Positions 22,978-35,039 of a stretch of 64,000 bases of DNA are shown here, piece by piece; position 1 is the first letter of the stretch, and every line of letters begins with the position of its first letter. The stretch covers positions 342,777-406,776 of the forward strand of contig CABFPE010000047.1 of NCBI GenBank assembly GCA_900660155.1, read 5' to 3'. Source of the stretch: Hofstenia miamia (lineage: Eukaryota > Xenacoelomorpha > Acoela > Hofsteniidae). A program made the translations under genes and the position numbers. The notes beneath the pieces were generated by a model. The model was not told where the DNA came from. It did not search any database and was given only the letters and a program-made list of their open reading frames with translations.

Positions 22978-25206
22978 TAGTGTTGGATCCAGTTAATCCT
23001 GTCAGGTTAAAACCAATTAAACCGGTCTGGTCATCTGGTCAGGTTAAAGCCGGTCAATCAAATTAAAATCCTGTTAAGAAATTCTATTTTTGATATTCAA
23101 AATATTTTGATTACAAGGATTGTGTATTAAAAAACTATAGAAATTGTGGGAAGGGGTGTAAATATTCCTATTGTTGCAATTCTAGTCCTAGTCTAAATTT
23201 TTTAAATTTATAAAATTCCAATACCTGCTAACTATTTTAAAAATTTCACATTTGTTGGAAAAAGATTTATCAATTTCAGCACGTTAAAATTCAGCTTGTT
23301 GTTGCTACATAGACTAAATTTCAATTCATTTATAAATTTCAAAATTTTTTACATAATCATTTCTAATTAACACCATTTTGCGTATGACCACATATCTTTT
23401 CTCTATTAAACTTTGATAGACTACGGTCATTTTCAATAATGCTTTAAAAATATCTCATATCTATAAGAATTACGAAGCAGAGATGGAATTGGGCGGGCCA
23501 ACCCATAGGGAAGAATGGGCAATTTTTTTCAAAAATAAGGCAAAAACCCTGTCGAGTTGTGAAAAACTGAACCAAAAAATTGCCCATTTCAGAGATTATA
23601 AGATAGTTTCCTGCTTGATAAAACTAGGAAATTTGTCACATTTTGAAAAAAATTATTATCATGAAGCTTTAGCCTTTGGTGAAAGTTGATTCTATTTAAT
23701 AATGACAATAAGATCTTTTTGATATTATTTGTCGTATATATGCTTGGCAATTACAGTGGAAAGAGTCCAAATGCCCTTGCATAAATACAAATATATTGCA
23801 TAAAATATTAAATTTCATATTAAATTTCATTTTGCTATCATGTTTTTACTATACATTTGCATTATGCTTATTAGATTTTCTATTAGTCCGGTAGCAATAG
23901 TAGATGACATTTGAAAAAATGATTTTTTAGTTTATGAGCAGTAAGGCATTTGAAATATTTGGTGTTAGGTGGTGTGGTGTAATGTTGTGAAAATTTTCAA
24001 AAAACGAAATATAAGGCAATAGGGTATCGGACATATATTTGGAGCAGAATTATTTTGCTTTTGGAAATTTGGGGCATTAGAATATAATACTTGGTGCAAT
24101 ATGGGGAAGATGTCAACTCGTGAATATGGGGCAGGAAAACAAAATAAACACCTGCCCACATCCATCTTTTTTATGAAGGCGATCTCTACATATATATATA
24201 TATAAGTAAGTACTATGGGTTTTCTACTGAGAGCCAGAGTTGGAATTGGGCCAATTTTTTCGGGCCCGGCCCAGCCCGCCTCAAATTACTTTTTTTGTCA
24301 CTGATAGTGTTTCTTTGGCTCATAGAACCCCATACTAGACTATGAATTTGATTGGATAATTCTAATTGCATTGTTAACCTTAATAAAATAAACGTGCCCT
24401 ACAAGGGCAGAGACCTACGAGATAAGGAGTTCAACAGTCCTGGAGCAGATGTGAAACCCTCCAGTAAATGATTGCGTTTAGCTTCCAAATAGTATTGAAT
24501 GAGCATTTTCACAAATTTTGCCTATGAAAACAAAAATTTTCTACTTTATATTAAATTTCTGCTTAAAAATTTTTGTGACTTTTGTTGGTTTCTTCTTAAA
24601 ATTGTTAAACGCTTTCATCTCACAAAAATGTGAAGTCCCAAAAGTCTGAGGTCAGTCGCGTATTTTTATAAATTATAGTGCTTATTATTTAATCCTTTGC
24701 TTATGCATAAAAGACCTAGCCTGACAAAACTTTAGGTCCAACCCGATTAAACTCTGATGAGCGCCCGCGACCACCGATTTTCCTTACATTTAGTGCCAAC
24801 GAGCAGTTCGGCTGGTTAATGTCAAAAAAATCACAAATTGAATATGCGTGATGGCTTTGGGATTCATTTAATAGCTACACACCAAATTTGGGCTCCAGGG
24901 GATCAGTTCTCAAAAATATATATAAAAATTTAAAAAAATTAAAAAATTGTAAAAAAAATCGATTTATTGACCATTTCACCAATTATAAATGTGTGTTTTT
25001 AAATTAATTTTTATATTTTCATTAAATTCGGTCGTTTTGGCATAGCTGATACTATTTTCTGGTCGATTTTAGCAGTTTTTTCTATTAAAAATTAGGTCCA
25101 GTTCCGGCCATATCAAAAATGCTTATTTCAGCCCGAATATGTCCGATTTTGGATCTGGTAAATGATAGTTGCTTTCTGCAAAAATTCTCATTGATATTTT
25201 ACAGTA

Positions 25207-25207
<1 letters not shown>

Positions 25208-25241
<34 letters not shown>
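25208..25241. repeat. (TA)n microsatellite
   Basis: About 34 bp of pure TA. Confidence 0.95.
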
Positions 25242-25245
<4 letters not shown>

Positions 25246-25453
25246 CAATTTTGTGATATAATTTATTAATAACTTCTCACAACAATTGTACATATTTTTA
25301 AAAATGTTGCATTAATTAATTAGGAATTCTGTTATAAGCAGATAAAATAAATGAATTATATACTAAGCATATAGAATATAATGCTGGAAACTTATTAATG
25401 AAATGTAAAATTCCTATTAATTTTCCATAATTATATAATTCTGTTTATTTTAG

Positions 25454-26527
25454 AACAACGATGAAGAAATCCAATTTTACAAAGACATTATTCCGATTTC
25501 CACTCAATATACAAAAGAGTGTTTCTTATTATCTGAGAATAAGATCTACAGCATCGTTGAACCCTATAGGAAAAGAATCACTACTAGCTTGAAAAAATTG
25601 TTAACAATTATTGCTTATGCAAAGAGATATATAGTAATGTGTACAGATCCAGGAAATGGAGTGCACTTTTTAATGATGGATTCTACTGAAAAAACTAATG
25701 TTTTTGTTTCCTTAGATGGAGGTATAACCACTTCATATGAACCAATCGTCGAAAACAATTATGTAAGCATATTCCTTGATTGCTACAAAGATTTTAATCA
25801 AATATATGAATTTCTCTTAAGAAACGAGAAGTATTTGCAGAAGGGTTCCATGGAAGTGGTAGTATTTATCCACCGAGAATGCATTTATGCGGATCAGTGG
25901 CGCTTAAAAAGATTCTTTAAAGTTATTTCTCTTAGGTTATTTCTATTTAAACGAAATTCGATCTCTTCCGAATTTCGAAAAAAATTTTATATAATTTCAC
26001 ATGAGCTAACTGAGTCGAACAATTTATTGTTTTTTGCTGATCCCAATATGCTTTTTACCAAGCAGTTCTTACACAGATGCAAACAGTTTTCCAATTTGCA
26101 TCAGTCTATGTACTATCCTGCATACTTTGTGCAGTACAATCCTGCAATAACAAAATCTAGTAAGATCACAATCTCTAAAAAAGTCGGTACATGGAGTTTA
26201 AGAGATGAATCAATATATTGCATATACAAAGATGATTTTTTGCCCTTAATGCAAAAATATAGCATCACATATCCAAGGGAACTGAGCAATTACTTAATGC
26301 AAAGCAACTTACACATATATCGAATTCCTGAGCCAGACTTGATAAAATTGTATTCATTTGAAGATTGTTTCAGCGAGAATAACTATAAGAACATTTGCTT
26401 GCAAAATCAAGCTTTACGAGAAGGCAATCATGGACAAGTTGGCATAAAGATTTCCAAACTTATTCACAGCAAAAATCTTAGTACTTTGGATGATTTTTAC
26501 AAGAAAAAGGCAATATTAATTAAGTGA
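25454..26527 (+). CDS. Chondroitin-synthase-like glycosyltransferase, last exon
   Basis: The exon is open for 357 codons from the base after TTTTAG (the TAG itself would be an in-frame stop, which supports the acceptor). Its blocks follow the C-terminal GalNAc-transferase domain of the CHSY/CSGALNACT family in order: a Leu-Leu-Phe-Phe stretch with Phe-x2-Arg-Cys, then Tyr-Tyr-Pro-Ala-Tyr-Phe-Val-Gln-Tyr-Asn-Pro, then Ile-Ser-Lys-Lys-Val-Gly-Thr-Trp, then Cys-Ile-Tyr-Lys-Asp-Asp-Phe, then a Tyr-x-Cys block. Such enzymes build chondroitin chains in the Golgi. Key differences: the DxD metal-binding motif reads Asp235-Pro-Asn, the Gly-Trp-Gly-x-Glu-Asp region is lost, and the protein is short (396 residues with exon 1). 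It is probably a divergent, perhaps inactive paralogue. AATAAA lies at 26776-26781. Confidence 0.75.
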   Translation, partial: NNDEEIQFYKDIIPISTQYTKECFLLSENKIYSIVEPYRKRITTSLKKLLTIIAYAKRYIVMCTDPGNGVHFLMMDSTEKTNVFVSLDGGITTSYEPIVENNYVSIFLDCYKDFNQIYEFLLRNEKYLQKGSMEVVVFIHRECIYADQWRLKRFFKVISLRLFLFKRNSISSEFRKKFYIISHELTESNNLLFFADPNMLFTKQFLHRCKQFSNLHQSMYYPAYFVQYNPAITKSSKITISKKVGTWSLRDESIYCIYKDDFLPLMQKYSITYPRELSNYLMQSNLHIYRIPEPDLIKLYSFEDCFSENNYKNICLQNQALREGNHGQVGIKISKLIHSKNLSTLDDFYKKKAILIK

Positions 26528-26529
26528 TT

Positions 26530-26965
26530 AAGTGGAATGTTGTTCATTTGAATCACTAGACTTAACGTTAAAAGCAAGTACACACAATATTCCACGATTA
26601 AGTTTAGAGATATTAATTGGAATCAGTGTCATTTTGAAAAATGTAGCAAATTGTCTTATCGTGACTATGGGTGAAAACGACCAACATTGTGTATGAATTC
26701 ATTTTTATTACAAATATATTTAAAAAAGTGCTCAATATAGGATATGCAGTATTATTTCAAAAAACTAGTTATGTCAATAAATTGGTAAATTAATACTCAT
26801 TTTTTTTTGTTCGAAATCCATTTTGAAACACCAAAGAAAAATTCCAAAAATATAAATTTTACTGTCGCCCAAAATCTTGTTGCTAAAAACCTTTAAATTC
26901 TCAATTTAAGTGAATTACAAATTGACTTTCTATTAAATATATATATATCAAATTTTGCTCAGGAT

Positions 26966-27000
<35 letters not shown>

Positions 27001-28080
27001 CGATGCAAAATTTTAGCCACACTCTTAAATTCTGTGTTTCGAATGGTAAGAGTACACATTTTTTGCAAATAGCATTACGTATCAAAAGTACTCTAGCTGA
27101 GAATTCCTTTCAATACAATGTTTTTATACACATCTTTGGATTTGCGCTTTTAATGATAAAAAATTGTAACATTTTCATTAATTAACATCCTTCTGCGAAA
27201 TATAAATCCAGCTGTTCCCAATTGAATTGAGATCCCGTGAAAAGATGAAAGTTCCATGACATGAATATTTTTTGGATGCAAACGCATTTTCGTTGCACAG
27301 GAAAAAAGCATCCGGGCTGTAATTTGCTCATGGATAACATTGGAACCACGCTTTATAATTAGAAAAGGAACTAAATGTCACTCTATACTACAAAATACTT
27401 CAACGAAGTTTGACGCCCTTCTAGTAGCATCCTCAAGTCAAAACCGAACGGCCTCCCTATGCCTGGTTAGAATATTCTATTTCTAACTTTGTTAGATCAT
27501 GTCAAAATTATTTATGGTAATCTGGACCATTAAGGTTGAAGATTATTTACGCCGGGGTAAGGCCCAGCGTTATAAACAATTTTGGAGTGGGTTTGGTTCA
27601 GTTCGATGTCACACAAATAAACGTGCTATCGGTTTGGTATTGGTGTAACTATTAAAATTCAGTAGTGTATTTGGCATTTATATATATATATTTAATTATA
27701 TATAGATATATATATCAAAATAATAGCAGCAGGTAATAATGTAAGTAATTCGGAGATCTTTAATTTTTTTACCTTAAAAATGCAAGATTTGACTTTCATA
27801 AAATTGACTATATTTACTTAAAAATTTCGTTTTTTAAATATTCTTTTTACCTCAAAATTTAAAATGATTTGGCTCTAAATTGTTTTTAGGTATATATATG
27901 TTACTTTGTTTCGATGATGCATGCATTGAGTTGATAAAGAGCGAGACACAACACAATTGTAAGATGACTCTTGATAAAGAATGAATATTCATGTATATTT
28001 AAATATTAAATTTGTTTTTGAGAGAGAGAAAGTTATATTTGTCGCTCATGACCTACTGGTTAAATAATAGCGACTACGTT
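26530..28080. other. Non-coding stretch
   Basis: Contains a (TA)n tract (26969-26997) and a shorter interrupted one near 27680-27715. No gene was seen. Confidence 0.45.
26776..26781 (+). promoter_or_regulatory. Candidate poly(A) signal
   Basis: AATAAA lies 249 bases after the stop codon of the chondroitin-synthase-like gene. In such AT-rich DNA a chance match is quite possible. Confidence 0.35.
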
Positions 28081-28084
28081 ACTG

Positions 28085-29500
28085 TTATAATTAATAATAA
28101 ATAATAAATAATAGCACCACTGAAATTAATAATTATTTAACTGAAAAATCCTCTTCGATTTGAGCAAAAACGAAGAACTTTTGTAGTTGAGTGGAGATGA
28201 TGGGTAGTTGAAATTCCCGATTATTGCGAAAATCATATGATGGCTCAGACATAGGAGGTAACAGATCGTGAAATAAAGGGCTTGGATTTCTCATTGCTGT
28301 CCATAGGCGATTACACTGAAACAGAAACAAACTACTTTCCTCGAGGGATTGCATTTTGGAGATAGAAAGTGATTTATTGTATGAAAACTGCGGAAATATT
28401 ATCCTTAGGGCTCTTATTTGAATACTTCCGATATTATTGCTTTGGGCTTTGGTAATTGAAAAATGCCATAGAGGGACGCAATATTCCAGGACTGATCGAA
28501 TAATGGACGTGTATGTTGTGATAAGATCTTTAATTATAGTGCCACCACGTTTTAATACATGAATAAAGTGAAGTCTTTTTGCAGCTTTTGATGTAATGAG
28601 TTTGATATGTTTATTCCACTTCAGGTCACTCTGAATTTCAACACCAAGAACTGTGGTAACGCATTTAATAGAAACTGTTATTTGCATAACATTCTGGTGG
28701 AGGTCTAAAGATTCTTAAAAAAGATATCATAAGTTCTTTTGTTTTATCAACGTTAAGAATAGCTTCATGGGTATTGCACCAATCTAATATTTGTTTGATT
28801 ATAATTGGATCATAAACATTGTTGTTTCATTGTAAGAGCTGCCAGGCGGCATTAGTATCATCCATGAATTTAACGTGATTTGCAAAATTAGCTAGCAAGC
28901 TATTCACCGACAAAATGTATAGCCATGGCCCTAATTTTGTGCCTTGGGGTACTCCAGCCCTCATAAACATCCAATACGACAGAGTGACATCAGGTAGTTT
29001 AATGTGTTGAGTCCATTGCATAAAAAGGAATAAATCCATCAAATAGTTTGCGTGGAAACGCCTATTTCTCTGAGTTGTGAAATTAGAATAGGATGACTTA
29101 CGTATTCAAAGGCTTTCTGGAAGTCAATGAGAAAAATTCGTAAGTATACATTCTTTTCTTGGAGCTGTTTAACCCAATTATGAGTCATTTGGATTAAGAG
29201 CTAGTAGTGCTGATTTTTCAGGAATTACTCCTTGTTGTGAAGTTTGGACAACCACTAATATTTTCTGCTTCAATTCGTATTTTATCGGTATTTTTTCTAT
29301 AAACTTAAAAATAGGATGGGTTTGTGATATAGTTCTGAGGTGCTTCATGGGGGAAAACACAGGGATTGTTTTCGGGACTGAGATAACATCTGCAACTGCA
29401 AAGAGGTTGCGCATTCTTCGTTTAGTGACGAGTATATTAGTAAGGATAGAGGCTTGGCTAATTTGTTTTGATACATTTCAGAATTCAATTTGGTATATAT
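28085..29500 (-). pseudogene. Non-LTR retrotransposon (LINE B), RT half
   Basis: From right to left on the minus strand: Pro-Lys-Thr-Ile-Pro with Leu-Arg-Thr-Ile-Ser (29178-29414), Asp-Phe-Gln-Lys-Ala-Phe (RT motif A, about 29125), Gly-Val-Pro-Gln-Gly-Thr-Lys-Leu-Gly-Pro (motif B) and Phe-Met-Asp-Asp-Thr (catalytic xxDD, 28850). The thumb region Leu-Gly-Val-Glu-Ile-Gln-Ser and Leu-Glu-Tyr-Cys-Val-Pro-Leu-Trp (28133-28687) follows. The last frame is intact for 184 codons; earlier parts carry stops and frameshifts. TAA-rich repeats at 28086-28115 are consistent with a LINE 3' tail. It resembles the CR1/L2/Rex group; endonuclease and ORF1 are absent (5' truncation). Confidence 0.85.
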
Positions 29501-29509
29501 CTGCTACTA

Positions 29510-30150
29510 TAATCTTTTGAGTCGAAGATTTCCCCAACATTAAAAAACTAAAAATTCATAAATCTGAATATTAGAAGAACCAACATCTAAAGGGGCGTCT
29601 TCAGATTTAGGGTAACTAAAACCTTTTACAGAAGAAGTAGATTTGGTGTTTATATCTTCGACTAACAGTTGAAAGATTCTTTAAATCCTCTTTGAACTAG
29701 TGAAATCTAACCCGACCGAGATAAATTGGACTAATTACGAAAAATTAATAAATCAATTAAAGACTTATGGGCTAAAATTTTTTTGAAAACTTAAATTCTT
29801 CTAAAGAATTGAAATTTTTAAACCGTTTCATTGGGAAATCGGATGGGCTCCATATATTTTGATAATAAAAAATTTTCCGATAAAAGAAGATACTAAATCG
29901 TTTAAATCAAACAGTTAAAGAATAAGGTAACTCAGTATTCTCAAAACTCCTCTATCAGAACTTTGGCAATCAAATTGTAAGTCGACGTTACAATTTTTAG
30001 ATTGTCTACCTTAAAAAAATTAGTAATTATTGTAAAAAAATTAGACATAATAAATTTTCACGTTCCACTCATTTACTTTATTTATTATTTAAAAACTTTT
30101 TTTATATATTTGGCGACCTTTAATTAATGTATAATTGAAAACTAATTACG
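29510..30150. other. Non-coding stretch between LINEs
   Basis: AT-rich. It may include unrecognisable 5' remains of LINE C. Confidence 0.3.
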
Positions 30151-30156
30151 GAGATA

Positions 30157-31400
30157 ATGAAAAAATCAAATACAGCACCTGTGTATAAAAATAGAGATCC
30201 CCTTATTGCGAAAAATTATAGGTCAATCTCAATAACGCACCATTTTAGTATACTATTCGAAAATTATTTCACATTCAAATCAACCAACAATTTGCATCTG
30301 AGAATATTTTATCACGTAAACAATATGGCTTCTGCGCTAACCATAATACAAGTGATGCAATTATTTCAATTACTGAGAAAATATCCTCAAATAAATCTCA
30401 AAATAAATCCAGTAGCAAAGCCCTTCTAGACTTAAGCGCAAGGCTTTTAATTCAATGAATTTTGAAATTTTGAATATTCAACTTAAAATTTACAGATTTC
30501 AACAAAATTCAATAAAGTTACTTATGGGTTTTTTAGAAAATAGAAAACAGAGCGTTTTAATGAAGAATATGAAATCTGAATATATTACAATCGATTGAAG
30601 AATGCCACAAGGAACAGTAATAGGGCCAATTTTATTTGCAATAAATGTAAATGACATAATTGGGCATATAAATCATAGTGAAATATATCAATTTACTGAT
30701 GATACTTGCCTCATAAATACAGATAATGATGCATTTAGCCTCACAAAAAATTTACAAAGTGATATTGAAAATCTTTCTAGGTATTTCTCATTCAATTAAT
30801 TAAAAATTAATATTCAAAAAATGCAATTCATTATTGTTTCCCCCAATTCCGTACAAGAAGTAACAAACAAGATCGAATTAATTGTTAACAGTGTTCCAAT
30901 AAAACAAAGTGATCATGCTACATATTTGGGTTTTGAAATTAACAAAAATTTAAAATTGGAAAAATTTCTACTAAGAAAATTTCAAAAATGGCTTCTGTGG
31001 CGTTAGGTACTTATACCACCTCAGAAATATAGTACCAGATAATCACCTTCAGTTATTGCATGCATTTTGTTTATCACAATTACATTATTGTTTATTTTTA
31101 CTTATTAACTTTAATACAAAAAGCCGCTATTTATTATCAAAAACTTTTAATTGGTCATTAAAACATTAAATTTTGCACGTAAGCATGATCATGTTAGTGA
31201 ATACAGACGAAAGTATAATATATATTATCCCCGCTATATCAAGTACAATTCCATGCAGAATCTATTTTATTTAATCATAAACATGGCCAAGAATCACTTT
31301 CATTTCTTGATAATTACTTAAAAGTGAATCCACGATCTCATAAATGTATTTGCAATAGTATTTCCTATCCTAATTTTCATCGAGCAACCTTTAAAATTTG
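30157..31400 (+). pseudogene. Non-LTR retrotransposon (LINE C), RT region
   Basis: Blocks in order are Pro-Val-Tyr-Lys-Asn-Arg-Asp-Pro with Asn-Tyr-Arg-Ser-Ile-Ser (30178-30230), Met-Pro-Gln-Gly-Thr-Val-Ile-Gly-Pro-Ile-Leu-Phe (30602) and Phe-Thr-Asp-Asp-Thr-Cys (30691, catalytic). Then comes Tyr-Leu-Gly-Phe-Glu-Ile-Asn (30925). The wording differs from LINE B (TVIGPILF instead of TKLGPWLY), so it is a different lineage. Several stops and frame changes occur. Borders are estimated; similarity fades after about 31010. Confidence 0.8.
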
Positions 31401-31409
31401 GAAAGCTTT

Positions 31410-34400
31410 AAATAAATGAGATTAGAGTGGGAAAAAATTACAAAACATTCGGAAAAAATTAACAATTGTACTTTTACACCTACAAAACACACTCGGAGAC
31501 ACAAACATGCTAACACATTTTCTGATTTTTTACACTGAGCTCACCACATTTATATAGAAACACTGACAAATTTGTTATTATTATTATGTATTTTATGTTT
31601 ACTTTGTAGTTTAATTGTATTTCTTAGCAAATATATTACTTTGACTTATATAATAAACTCTAACGACGTTTCTACTGTTTCATCCATTTTGCCACACATG
31701 GGGTATCCAAAATTGAGTGTTCTATGAATAAAGTGAATTATTACGAAATACAAAAGACTAAATTATTTATTTTCTTAAGGAAAGAACTATATCTTAAACA
31801 ATAATTGCTATGCATTTTCCGAAATTGAGTAGTATCCAAATTAACAGCAATTATAATTAACACTAGAAAGCCTAATAGGTCAGACTTCTCTTGCCAACTA
31901 TGAGTCATCCAGTGATGAAAATCTGCGACATGGATTAATTTTTCAAGTTAAATGGATTAATCAAAAAATGTATATCCTGACGTAACTGATATGGATTATG
32001 TCTGTTCATTGATTGGATCTACCAAGATGAACATTATTCTTATATATACTGTATATATATATATATATATATATACATGCTGTATATAAATAAATAAATT
32101 TATGTATTGGGGCATGATATTCTGCAATGAAAATAATAATATTTGGGTATTAAAATATGAACAAAGCATTTCTGATATAAACTTTGTAAACATCTAAATT
32201 TACCTACCGTGAAATGGCAAACAGTTAAACTCATAATAATCTCATAATACATTTTCTGTATTGAAACTTTAGAAAAAAATATCAATTATTTCATGTATAG
32301 AATTATTAACTTATCAAAGTCAAAGCAGCATATAACATATTTTAGTTAACCCTATTTAGAGTGGACTTTTTGTGTTCCAGTTAAGATGTTTAGTATAATT
32401 ACAAATTTGGTTTAAGTAAACAGATATTTTTTGAATTTATGCAATTTCTATTGAATTGAAGAAATTTAAATCAAAGCTAGTTACATAATGGTGCTTTTAC
32501 AGAATTTAAGTCTCAAAATTTTTTGAGAGAATTTAAACAAACATTTGTGGACATAATATGATTCGCAGTTGAGTTCCAATTTGATGCTGGAAGCTAAATC
32601 TCTTATAAAAAAAATTAGAAATCACAACGTTAAGAAATCATTTGTCAAACTTGTTGGTGGAATATTTGTTGTCGTTGCTTTAAACATTGCTTAGGAATTG
32701 TTTCAAGTTTGTAGAAAATATTGACAATGTATAATTTCAATATTATATCCATTCCAGTTCAATAATGAATTGTAAACTTTTACTATGTATTGTAAAGTAA
32801 AGTAGTTTGAGGCTGTAACAAATAAAACGAAAATTTTTGCAATTGAATTAACCTATTGTATAATTTTTTTCATCTGGAACATCCACTGTGCTATTGTACG
32901 AAGAACAATACAAAATACAGAATATGTTGGTTTTGCTAAAGTAAAAGGGGGTTAGGTATTTGGAAAATTTGAGCGAATTTATTTTCAACTACCAAAACGG
33001 TGCTTAAAATTTCAACTATATATGGTTTTTTTGAATAAAAATATAATATTGTAAGCTATCGTCAAATAGAAATCAAAATGTAAATTATCCTTTTAAGTTA
33101 AAAGCTTTTGCTGATAGCTCAAAGTGTGATTCAAGAATAAAGTCAATACTGGAAAAGTGCTTAACATTTATTTCTAGATTTTAAAGTGGCCCATTAACAG
33201 ATATAAACCTGTATTTAAGTTATCTTAGAAAAGGCTTTAATGCGGTTTGTAATGTTAATGCATTTTTATTGAATCTATATTTTGAAAAAAGCATGAATCA
33301 CTATAATAGGTCAAATTTAAGAACATAATAGAAATAAATTGCAAAGTTTTTTACTACTATCTGCAATTTATAAGAGTTGATAATTTCTAAAAACCTAATT
33401 TTGAGAATAAAATAGTTTTTGAAAAATGTATTTTCTTCGTACACAGTGGAAAGAACAGATTTTCAGCAATTCATAGTCCAATACGCAATGCCGTTGTAGA
33501 GCTTTAAAAGGATGGTTGAATATATTAAAGATGTATGTCACAATGCTAATGACTTTCTCTATATTTGTTAAGTAATTTAATGGTTAAAATATCAAACATT
33601 TGGTATTAACGAGAATCCGAATTTACAAAGGTTGAGAAGGAGTTAGTATAATGTTGGTTGATAATATCTGTTGCTTGTAGAGAATCGAGTAATCTTCTAA
33701 AACAGGGATATTTCGGAACACGTGGCTCTAATAAAAGCTTATGTATAAGAAAATTGAGTAAGCAAAAATATGTAGTCTTAAAAAATGTTCAGAAATTTTC
33801 ACTGATTGTGAATGTGCATATATATATATATATCGAATGCGCTTCTTGATGGGACAGAACCAAGTCGCGATTTAGAGAGAAAATAAAAGGGGAGACCTTC
33901 CTCTATCACGTGGTGACGTGGTGCTTTCCGATTGATAAAATCTTAAATAAGCTGAATAATTTTCAATTTTGAGGAAAGAGGACATTTTTCTTAAATGTTT
34001 GCAGTTAGCGGCAATGGACAGCTGAGGAAGGTATCAGACTATAACCTTTGTATATATTCACAATATATTTGCCAAATATTTTACACTATAAACTCAATTT
34101 TAAAACTTCAAAAAATATCCTACAGTGTATATTATCTAAGAAAAAATAATATATTAAAATATTTTAGAATTTTACATTTAAAATCAAGGATTTTGCAATA
34201 AAATTATTCCTAACCACTATGGCCTCTTTACATTTTTTAAATTAACAATTCATTCCTTCTTGTGTGTCGTGTTTCCTCATCGCTATTCCCTCAATAAATT
34301 GTAAAGCAGCATCGATGTGATTTCAATAAAGAATAAATCTTTTTAAATAGAATTTATAACAGCGACGGGTTGAAACTATACAGTTTATGATAAGGAAACA

Positions 34401-34460
34401 GATTTCTATTTGTTGGTCATTTGCAATAAAATACTAGAGAATCATTTGTGCTTCATTGAG
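31410..34460. other. Non-coding stretch
   Basis: About 3 kb of AT-rich DNA with a (TA)n tract at 32040-32075 and a short one near 33818-33832. Short frames have no recognisable motifs. AATAAA-like sites near 34330 precede the secreted-protein gene but cannot be tied to any transcript. Confidence 0.4.
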
Positions 34461-34463
34461 TCA

Positions 34464-35036
34464 ATGACCATGCTTGCATTCACCCTTCTTGCCTTTGTTC
34501 TCTTAAACTTTGTTTATTCGCAATCATGTGAATCTCCACCCAATCAAGTATGGAGATCGATGAAGATCTATAGAAAGAAAGATGATGTTCACATTAAGAC
34601 CCGTTACTCTTATGATGCTGTAAAAGACAACAACTACTTTGGGTACGCAGAAATAAAATCACCTAATGGTGATCTTATTCGAAGATCATGACAATTTAAT
34701 CGCGATAAATACGTTTCATCAGTCGGAAAACCATGCAAGAAATTGTATAGCGCTTCCCTTACAGATTTTTGGGAAAACAAAATTCAAATGAGAAATAGAC
34801 CTGTAGATGACATTGTTGGTGATGTTCAAATGTATGGTTATAAATTCCCAAATGGAACGATTGCGACATGCGTTTACGGATTCCAAAATTCTCCAGACCA
34901 AGGTTGTAAACTTGTTTATATGAATTGTGAGAAGACAGAAGAAATAGCCTTTGATGATGACTACTCTACAGCCATTGACTACACTGGTGATTGTGCTGAA
35001 ACTTTTCCCATTTCTAATCCTAACTATTGCGACTAA
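34464..35036 (+). pseudogene. Secreted Cys-rich protein, single exon, one internal TGA
   Basis: A single frame of 190 residues, interrupted only by TGA at codon 76 (34689-34691), encodes a clear signal peptide (about 20 residues, hydrophobic, ending Val-Tyr-Ser-Gln). A mature part follows with Cys near its start (Ser-Cys-Glu-Ser-Pro-Pro), Gly-Lys-Pro-Cys, six or so further Cys and an Asn-Gly-Thr glycosylation site, ending Asn-Tyr-Cys-Asp. The N-terminal Cys-x2-Pro-Pro-x-Trp and the Tyr-Ser-Tyr-Asp region are reminiscent of ependymin-related secreted proteins, but this is weak. The frame stays open on both sides of the TGA, so decay is recent, or the TGA is an allele or an error. No intron is seen: the locus is either intronless or a retrocopy. 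A second ATG lies at codon 3. Confidence 0.6.
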
Positions 35037-35039
35037 TAC

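Larger units (their letters stand above)
22501..25453 (+). other. Intron of the chondroitin-synthase-like gene
   Basis: This inferred intron of 2953 bp runs from GTGAGT to a TATTTTAG acceptor. It contains a (TA)n tract interrupted by a 134-base N gap (22805-22938), GC-rich degenerate islands near 23000, 23490 and 24250, and another (TA)n tract at 25208-25241. No other exon is supported within it. Confidence 0.5.

Noticed and set aside
22742-22996. Frames containing Ile-Tyr repeats and X residues
   Set aside because: Products of (TA)n and the N gap. The same holds for Ile-Tyr-rich frames near other (TA)n tracts.
34689-34691. TGA as a selenocysteine codon in the secreted protein
   Set aside because: No SECIS-like element could be recognised by eye downstream and the family is not a known selenoprotein; a nonsense change is simpler.
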